From assembly GCA_932521035.1 (NCBI GenBank), contig OW051496.1, positions 868,001 through 932,000 on the forward strand: a DNA stretch of 64,000 bases. The letters are read 5' to 3'. Positions 58,701 to 64,000 of the stretch are shown in pieces. Source of the DNA: Oscheius dolichura. Taxonomy: Eukaryota; Nematoda; Chromadorea; Rhabditida; Rhabditidae. The position numbers and the translations under genes were made by a program. Position 1 is the stretch's first letter, and each line of letters opens with the position of its first letter. Below the pieces are notes generated by a model. That model saw only the letters and a list, made by a program, of their open reading frames with translations, was not told where the DNA came from and made no database searches.

Positions 58701-60212
58701 AGCCAGAGAACTCGTCACATTAGCCACCAGGCAAAAGAAGAAAATACATGTAGGCCCGGTTGGCAAGGGGAGGAAAGAAGGAAAACTGACCCGTCGGAAG
58801 AGGCTACTTTGCCAACGGACTGGAGAAACGTCGGCGGGAGATTGCCTTTGGGAAGCTCACCGAAACGAGAACAGATCTGAAAATTGAGCACACTCCAATT
58901 GAAAAGAATTCTCGAGGAAAGAATAAAATGGCGCCCTGGAACAGAAAGAATAACCGAAGAGAACACCTGCAGCCTCAAAAGAGGAGAATAAGCGGCCAGC
59001 TGCGACTTTCTCGGCCATTTGCAGCCCCGGATCGGGAAAAGGGAAGAAAATACGCGTCATAAAAGGGAAAGAGAACAATTATGGAACGTTTTCAGCGTCT
59101 GGGCATCGTTTCTGTTAATTTTAAGAGGCGGTTGAAGGGGTATTTGTGGAAAATTGGGAAGAAACTGGAAGGAATGCCAAAAAGCAAAGAGAAAGGAGAA
59201 TATGTTTTGTCTTGGACTTTTATAGGAAGCAGACTTTCAACGATCACTGTATGCAGAATGCAGAATAGACGTATCGGGAAAAAAATGTTTTATAGATAAC
59301 TTATAACATGTGCTCTTTTGATTACACAATACAACCTCCGTTTCCGAATTTCTAAAAATTTCTACCAGAAAAAGGATGAATAACTGAGTAAATGGAACAG
59401 AAAATGGCACTCTTTGGAAAAAAGGGGAAGAAACGGCAAATGGTAGGAGAAAAATGTTTCGCTTTCGACTTATAAAGAAGACTAAGAAAAGAGCATAGTG
59501 GAGGCTTTGCTGTTTCTTTAGGAAATGTTATATTGCCGGCATATGGGTAGTAAAATTACCGTTTTTGGGCGAGAGGGCTCTTTTAGCTCTTTTTCTAATA
59601 AGTTTTATTGTGGATTTATAACGACTAAAACTAATCAAAAACTATTCAAGGTTACCCGGCCAGAAAAAGCCCAGGAAAGGAATGATTCAGAGAGAAATGG
59701 AGCTGAAAATGGCACCTCTTGGGTCATCTGAGTCACTCGAACAAACGTAAAAGGGAACTGTTTGACTTAGGACAAGGAGGCGAGACCAGGGCCTTTTTAT
59801 CAATTTGGCAGCCATCCAGAATACTTTTAATCCGGAAGTGAAACTAAAAGACTAGTCGTAAAAGTGGTGACTTTTAGGAACATCTTCCCTCCCCAATTGG
59901 CGCTGATTCTTCCAACAGCCGGCCGGGGGGAAGAAGACGGAAGTTTATAGCGCTAGGGGAGCGAAAAGTCCGCCTTCCCCCTCAACTGATTGTATAAAAA
60001 CGGGGAGATGAACAGCTCCTCTGGGTTAATGAACAGCCCGCGGTAATTTATCACTGGAAAGAGGAGGAAAACGGGGGAAAAAGAGAGAAAACGGGTTGAA
60101 ATGGATTGACTTACGGTCTCGTAGCTGACCCGCCCCTGTTGCCGGGTATCTAAAATATCGAAGAGAACACGAAGAGCATCCACAAAATCTGGACGCAGGT
60201 CGGGAGACGTTC
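43795..60212 (-). CDS. suppressor APC domain (SAPCD2-like) protein, 5' end not found
   Basis: Clear exons: 60212-60112, 58876-58791, 58054-57938, 57897-57786, 57101-57000, 54043-53914, 53737-53631, then 46734-46588, 44683-44561, 44520-44354 and 43909-43795. Within each block the phases agree. The first exons encode the suppressor APC domain: DFVDALRVLFDILDTRQQG, LPKGNLPPTFLQSVGKVAS, DGYLTFERFLYAVKLAYRD; the human protein has the same spacing and a near-identical YLTFERF core. A Ser/Pro-rich middle follows (ANTVRSQKEESRMR). The C-terminal part is coiled coil (KLDNLHKEEDELLRKSFETN, LTWLHRQNNLLNQELGDKAR). The protein ends SPIKIYDTLM; TLM fits a class I PDZ ligand. At least one exon between 53631 and 46734 is unresolved; a candidate lies at about 48010-47710. 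No first exon is visible upstream of 60212. Human SAPCD2 regulates spindle orientation at the cell cortex. Confidence 0.82.
45895..45913 (-). promoter_or_regulatory. GTTTC-N9-ATAAA motif
   Basis: The minus strand reads GTTTCgagaaagttATAAA, in an intron of the SAPCD-like gene. A related plus-strand unit is at 44215 (GTTTCttctgttctTTATAA). Confidence 0.5.
47710..48010 (-). CDS. candidate internal exon of the SAPCD-like gene
   Basis: An open frame carries NKRRTSGGMGTRAESTCY and VLNREYERGRRVQLLQEKQK, a helix-forming segment in keeping with the following coiled-coil exons. A phase-0 acceptor (ACGTCAG before IPKSW) fits the upstream donor at 53631. The downstream donor (ACTA|GTAAAT) is phase 1 and does not join the 46734 exon, so a further small exon or another border is required. 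Confidence 0.35.
49745..50040. mobile_element. TTAA-flanked inverted-repeat element, copy 3
   Basis: TTAA at 49745-49748 and 50037-50040 brackets AGGGACTGTCAGGGACCTTT and its inverted copy. The arms pair over about 70 bases, including gcgtcctttttctgtaaag. It shares its ends with the copy at 14884-15188. It lies in an intron of the SAPCD-like gene. Confidence 0.8.
50502..50674. repeat. inverted-repeat element with CACTGG...AGTAAGACGC ends
   Basis: ccactgggttcgcgccagta-agacgc at the left and gcgtctta-ctgacccggaaccagtg at the right are imperfect inverted copies of about 26 bases. The interior has opposed GC-rich pieces (acgccagctttgcgc, gcgcaaagcgcgcgcgc). Confidence 0.6.
50848..52698 (+). CDS. 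RPamide neuropeptide precursor (NLP-2/NLP-22/NLP-23 type)
   Basis: Exons 50848-50997, 51038-51171, 51865-51948, 51994-52077, 52485-52657 and 52697-52698 give 158 residues. The start ATG gives a signal peptide (HPMLQLAILCLGITFISSA, cleavage before EDGV). Acidic spacers with dibasic sites follow (IIMKR, SMGKR, SMEKR). Seven peptides then end in RPG before KR: SMAIGRPSLRPG, SIAMGRLAFRPG, SMAIGRLSFRPG, SVAVGRVGFRPG, SLSLGRVNFRPG and SVAMGRLAFRPG twice. The Gly would become a C-terminal amide, giving RPamides. C. elegans RPamides include the sleep-promoting NLP-22 (family knowledge). Two 84-base exons carry one peptide plus halves of its neighbours, with borders inside the Arg codon of FRPG, so the array grew by exon duplication. 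The gene lies on the opposite strand inside a SAPCD-like intron. If the last intron is not spliced, the C-terminus is slightly longer. Confidence 0.9.
52759..52764 (+). terminator. polyadenylation signal AATAAA of the neuropeptide gene
   Basis: AATAAA lies about 60 bases after the stop codon. Confidence 0.6.
53776..53853. repeat. hairpin element, ACGGGTGC family, copy 4
   Basis: GCACACGTAAAGTCTCGGCAG and CTGCCGAGATTTTACGGGTGC form the arms. It fills most of the intron between SAPCD-like exons 54043-53914 and 53737-53631. Confidence 0.8.
54273..54294. repeat. half copy of the ACGGGTGC hairpin family
   Basis: Only the right arm (ctgccgagattttacgggtg + c) is present, with no partner arm nearby. 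Confidence 0.6.
55520..55880. repeat. cluster of GCCACAGTT elements
   Basis: Full copies at 55520-55573 and 55703-55755, and a half copy at 55862-55879. Each starts GCCACAGTTCAYACRCCG, has T(G)TGGC in the middle and, when complete, ends CTGTCYAAYTGTGGC. Confidence 0.65.
56234..56666. repeat. GCCACAGTT elements, inverted form
   Basis: Copies at 56234-56265 (cgccacaactacacggcg then gtgaactgtggc) and 56613-56666 (gccatagttagacaggc, cgccacaat, gtgtgaactgtgg). The second shows both arm types in one unit. Confidence 0.6.
57377..57623 (-). promoter_or_regulatory. GTTTC-N9-ATAAA motifs in a SAPCD-like intron
   Basis: Read on the minus strand: GTTTCgggtatcggATAAA (57623-57605) and GTTTCggagactgaATAAA (57395-57377). 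A close relative is at about 57255 (GTTTCgggtaccggGTAAA). Confidence 0.6.
58518..58569. repeat. GCCACAGTT element, full form
   Basis: GCCACAGTTTGACAGCC, then GACGCCATAACG, then GTGTGTGAACTGTGGC. It contains the two distinct arms, each ending in the same nine bases in opposite orientation. Confidence 0.65.
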
Positions 60213-63200
60213 CTGGAAGATTTAAATAAACTGAAAGAAAAGAAATAAGCCACAGCGCTGTGGTACTGTGGCTTTTTGTGAAGACTGCGCTGTGGTTTGA
60301 GCAAATCATCGTAATATGGTTTTTTAGGCATTGAAGTTGCTTCAAATAGAAGCGTTTATATAAGACGCAATTTTCACGTAACCTTTATTGCGAGTAATCG
60401 TATTTTTCGGCTTTATGGAGGGACAGCGCTGTGGTTTTAGCTCCCCTTACTTTTCAGAATGACCAGAAAAAAGGACGGCTTTATTTGGAAGCCTACTAGG
60501 TTTCATAACTGTTTCTTATTGAAATGGTCACTCAGTTAGATTAGTTTGATAGGCTGTTGCAAAGTTGCTATAAAAAATTGGCCTTCTCTCATTATTTGAT
60601 TATGAGTGTGGCTTCATGAAGATTCCAATGAAAACGAGCGATACTATCCAGCTCGCCGGATGTTTTACAATTACTTGAAATGGAAGCGGAGATTTCTGCC
60701 CTGATACCGTGAAATGAAAAGACAAACAATTGCAATTTCAGCGTCTAGTTGTTTCAATGATACTAGAAATTGAAGCACTTACTCATGGCCTAATGGTCTG
60801 ATTCCAGTTGATTCAACGGCTCTAATCTTCTTTTTTTCGCTTCTTTCTGGCTGCTTTCTGTAACGACTATTTAGTGTAACGGGTAATGTTCAAAATGAAA
60901 AAGATATAGAGTAAAAAACATGGAAAGAGATACGAGAATGTGGAGAGGATGGATCAAGAGTAGGGAACTAGTTTTGCCAGAGATCCTATCAGAACTTGGG
61001 GAAGATATTCCAGGCTGGATTCCCTCTAGGGAAAGGGAGTTCAGCCAAATTATCTTGTTCTTATCAGCCAAGGAGGGGTTGGAGACTATTGTTCCCCGTG
61101 GAGGACATAAACCGCCGGGGACAGGAGAAGGAAAGGGTGGGAGAGAGGGTTACGACCCTAAATGGTTTAGGACGAGATAAACAGGGGCAAATTGGGAAGG
61201 AAGGCAGAGTTACTGTGGAGAAATGTGTACTGTTATGTACTGGAACTGGGATATAAGGTAATGGCTAGATAAAGAAGGAGATCCATAGCATAGATGAAAA
61301 GAGAACGTTGCAACGTTGACCAGCACTCTGGAAGGACCATTGAAGCGGATTTAAATAAAGTGAAAGAGCGTAATTTTGACAGTGAATGGAAAACCCGACT
61401 TGCAATGGATCGGAATACTATCGTTCCATAAAGTACGGAGCTTGAAGCGGTGGAGATTACAAGAAAACCACGAATAGATCCGATTTTTCTCACAAAGTTT
61501 TCTTCCTCTAATTTCTTTGCCGTTCTTGTACTTCTCATAAACGGCTGGGAATAAAATCGAAACTCTCTAAAGAATGATGACCATTACTTCAAAAATATCG
61601 TGAACGTGGAGTTTTAATAAAATCTTGCAATCCAGATGACCAGGAAGCTATACCCAGGAAGATGAAATACTAGTAGAAAAACATAAAATAAGCAATAGAA
61701 TAACGACAAAAATAGCTGGTGTTCTCGAAAAGAGAGGGATTATGTTCCCCGCTCCCCTTCCCAAATAAGGCAGTAGCCTCTACCGGTAGGTAAGTAGCCG
61801 GCTGCCGATGCGGTTGACCTCGTATCGGAGCAGAGAGGGGTCTATCCCCTCTCTCCCCCTCCCAGTGTTTGTCAACATTCGTCTTCTGCCTTGTATGACG
61901 AGCCGACCGGTAAGTAGAAATTCAAATACCGTACATTCATAGGAACATCGATCTATAAGGGAACTTCCATTCTTATGAGATGACAGTGAACCATGGACTA
62001 TCTTGGGTGGATTTTAATGGAAAATTGGTCAATTTTTTGGATGTTAAAAAATCGTCCATAACTAGCCTCTGGATGACTAAAATAAGAAAAAATGAAGAAA
62101 AGTAGAAAATTTGAAGAAGAAAAAATCCAATTGTGGCGCAGTAGGCTGTGGCGGTTTTCGTTGTGGCTCATTTAGCTGTGGCGCTTCCAGAAAAAACAGC
62201 CTATAAAGAAAGCAAATAAGGCGGTTTCCCCCGCCCGCTAATCCTAAGCAAAAGACGATAATTGGATGTCTTTGACTGTCCTTTAAAGGGGCAGACCGCC
62301 CGAAAGGACACACAGATTGAACCGGGAACGAGGGGGGACGGGTGAGAGTAATTAGCATGACAGGTGTGATTGGATTGGGAAACGAGAGGAACGGGAAGAG
62401 GAGGGGAGGGGGGAGAGCTTTAGAACAGCGGAAACTGGGCATTAGGAGACGGGGAAGATGAAGGCAGAGGAATAGGGGCAGATACCGATCATCACAATAC
62501 AAGTAAGGGTCAGAACTTCTTTTTTAAAGATTCTGTGAAACAGAAGAAAAATGGATGACGAGAAAGAGAAGATTGGAATAAAGGAGGACAGTATTAGACA
62601 AGGGGTAGAAGAAGAAATATTCAATATTTGCTGCGGACGTCCGACTAAAAAGTAAACAAGGTATTCATTTTGAAGGTGTTGTAAAACAAGAGAAAGCTGG
62701 ATATTAGGAAAAAGGGAAGAGGAGAGGCAGGAACAGAAAGTGTTGAATGAGCCCAACAAAGAGTCTTTCTTCAACTGTTTAGTAAGCAGGGGATCTATTT
62801 TGAAGGATTGGTAAAGCAGAAGGAAAGTAATACAACTGTTATGAGGAAGATAGCGTCATATGGAGAAGAATGAGAGGAAAATTGGAACGTACAAACGATA
62901 CCCTATCGAAAAATAAATAATAAGCCTTTTTAGAAGTTCGCGTAAAACAGAAGAAAATAATGACAACGTGAGCTGTGCGCTGGATCCTTTCTCTGTTGCA
63001 TAGAGGGCAAACAGGGCGATAAGAGAGGTTCCCCCTCTTCTCTGATAACCGCTTCCGTCATTAATGACTTCAGAGGGAGATGCTCGAATAGAACCAATTC
63101 AGATGTGAACTAGGGTCAAAAAGATTGGGAAAAAATACCGTATAAAGTGTATTTCCCAAATTTATCAACTGTAATTACGGGTCCTTCCTTTTTTGGGCGT

Positions 63201-64000
63201 CATTCCACCAATGAAAATAACTATATAAGAAACGTTAATAGCTCTCCAAAAACATAAAAATGAAATTTGAGAGGAAGAGAAGTTCTCGAAAGTTTGGTGG
63301 AGATTCTAAACAGTCTACCTTTTAGAGAAGTACTGGTACAGAAATAAGGACAACCCTATAAATACAGACAATCTGTTGAAAAAAAGTAGGCCGTAAATTT
63401 CAGGGAAGAATGTAAAACAGATCTATGCAGGTCTGTTTCTATTGTAGCAGCGGTAAAACATAAAATATATAGTTTTTTTAATCAAAAATAGAAGTTTTCT
63501 GAAGAGAGAACTACAGTAAACCAACGAAAAGGGACAGAAATAAGTTCATTCTAGAAATCGTGATACGCATCAATTGCATTTGGAATAGGCTCAAAAAGGC
63601 TTTGGGGAACACACAAAATTACCCAAAATCCTAAAAATCCAAGAAGAGGATGATCAAAAATCTAGGCTCGGGACGGTTTTATTTGAATTTTGAAACGTTT
63701 TGGGAAAATTTACCCAGATTTCCGGATCTACTGATAGAATAAAAGAGAAGAGAAGGGTCAAAAAATCAAGAAAACTTTCTCTCCTTCCCGGCGAATTAGC
63801 CAAAACAAGAAAAAGGTCATATTGCGGGATTTGCACTGGATAAGCGGCAGCTGATAGGGCAGTTTTCCTTTCTAGAAAGGAAGAAGGGGTTGAGGACAGC
63901 CACCAGGATAGCTACATAAGGAATTTATTACGAAAGGGAAGCAGACGGGCTGTCGGAGATTACAGGGGGGAAGGGTGGATATAATATTGTTGCCAAATGG
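60213..64000. other. region upstream of the SAPCD-like gene, nothing coding supported
   Basis: No convincing first exon was found. It contains palindromic gccacagcgctgtgg (60251), single CACAG arms, GA-rich stretches at 62.3-62.6 kb, and loosely repeated ttttgaaggNNttggtaaa phrases at 62660 and 62795 that fit the T-box, nine-base spacer, TAAA pattern. Confidence 0.45.

Overview
This window looks like genomic DNA from a rhabditid-type nematode. The genes are split by short introns with the worm TTTTCAG acceptor, one encodes a nematode-specific SRH chemoreceptor, one is a close match to worm DLG-1, and one encodes a worm RPamide neuropeptide precursor. All gene models were built by hand from reading frames, splice sites and intron phase.

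Layout. 11-2197 (+): 3' part of an unrecognised gene ending in a Gly/Arg/Pro-rich tail. 2.2-4.8 kb: no gene; promoter-like motifs, a hairpin element and a palindromic tRNA-derived element. 4822-6124 (-): complete SRH receptor. 7.1-7.7 kb (+): frame-broken gene fragment. 8941-9424: transposon-like element that forms the stop codon of the next gene. 9421-11530 (-): 570-residue protein kinase fused to a six-bladed Kelch propeller. 12031-12511 (-): small unknown gene. 14276-23693 (-): dlg-1, 16 exons, 962 residues, L27-PDZ-PDZ-PDZ-SH3-GUK. 24-43.8 kb: about 20 kb with no supported gene, rich in repeats and motif clusters. 43795-60212 (-): SAPCD-like (suppressor APC domain) gene, 5' end not found, with a C-terminal PDZ-ligand-like tail. 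50848-52698 (+): RPamide neuropeptide precursor nested on the opposite strand in an intron of the SAPCD-like gene. 60.2-64 kb: no gene seen.

The most striking signal lies outside the genes. More than 40 copies of a rigid bipartite motif, GTTTC (or GTTTT/GTTCC), nine bases, then an AT-rich ATAAA or TTTATA element, occur on both strands. They form strand-coherent clusters at roughly 100-270 bp spacing, mainly in introns and in the gene-free region. The first half resembles the core of the Ruby motif (CTGTTTCA) that drives individual 21U-RNA (piRNA) genes in Caenorhabditis. I infer a candidate piRNA or other small-RNA gene field; the transcripts themselves cannot be seen from sequence.

The window also holds several repeat families: a roughly 50-bp GCCACAGTT element with many copies, a hairpin with ACGGGTGC ends, TTAA-flanked elements with AGGGACNGTC ends, and two elements carrying tRNA-like A and B boxes.

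The DLG-1 and SAPCD-like genes lie in tandem on the same strand. Both families act in epithelial or spindle polarity in animals, and the SAPCD-like C-terminus could bind a PDZ domain. A functional link is only an inference.
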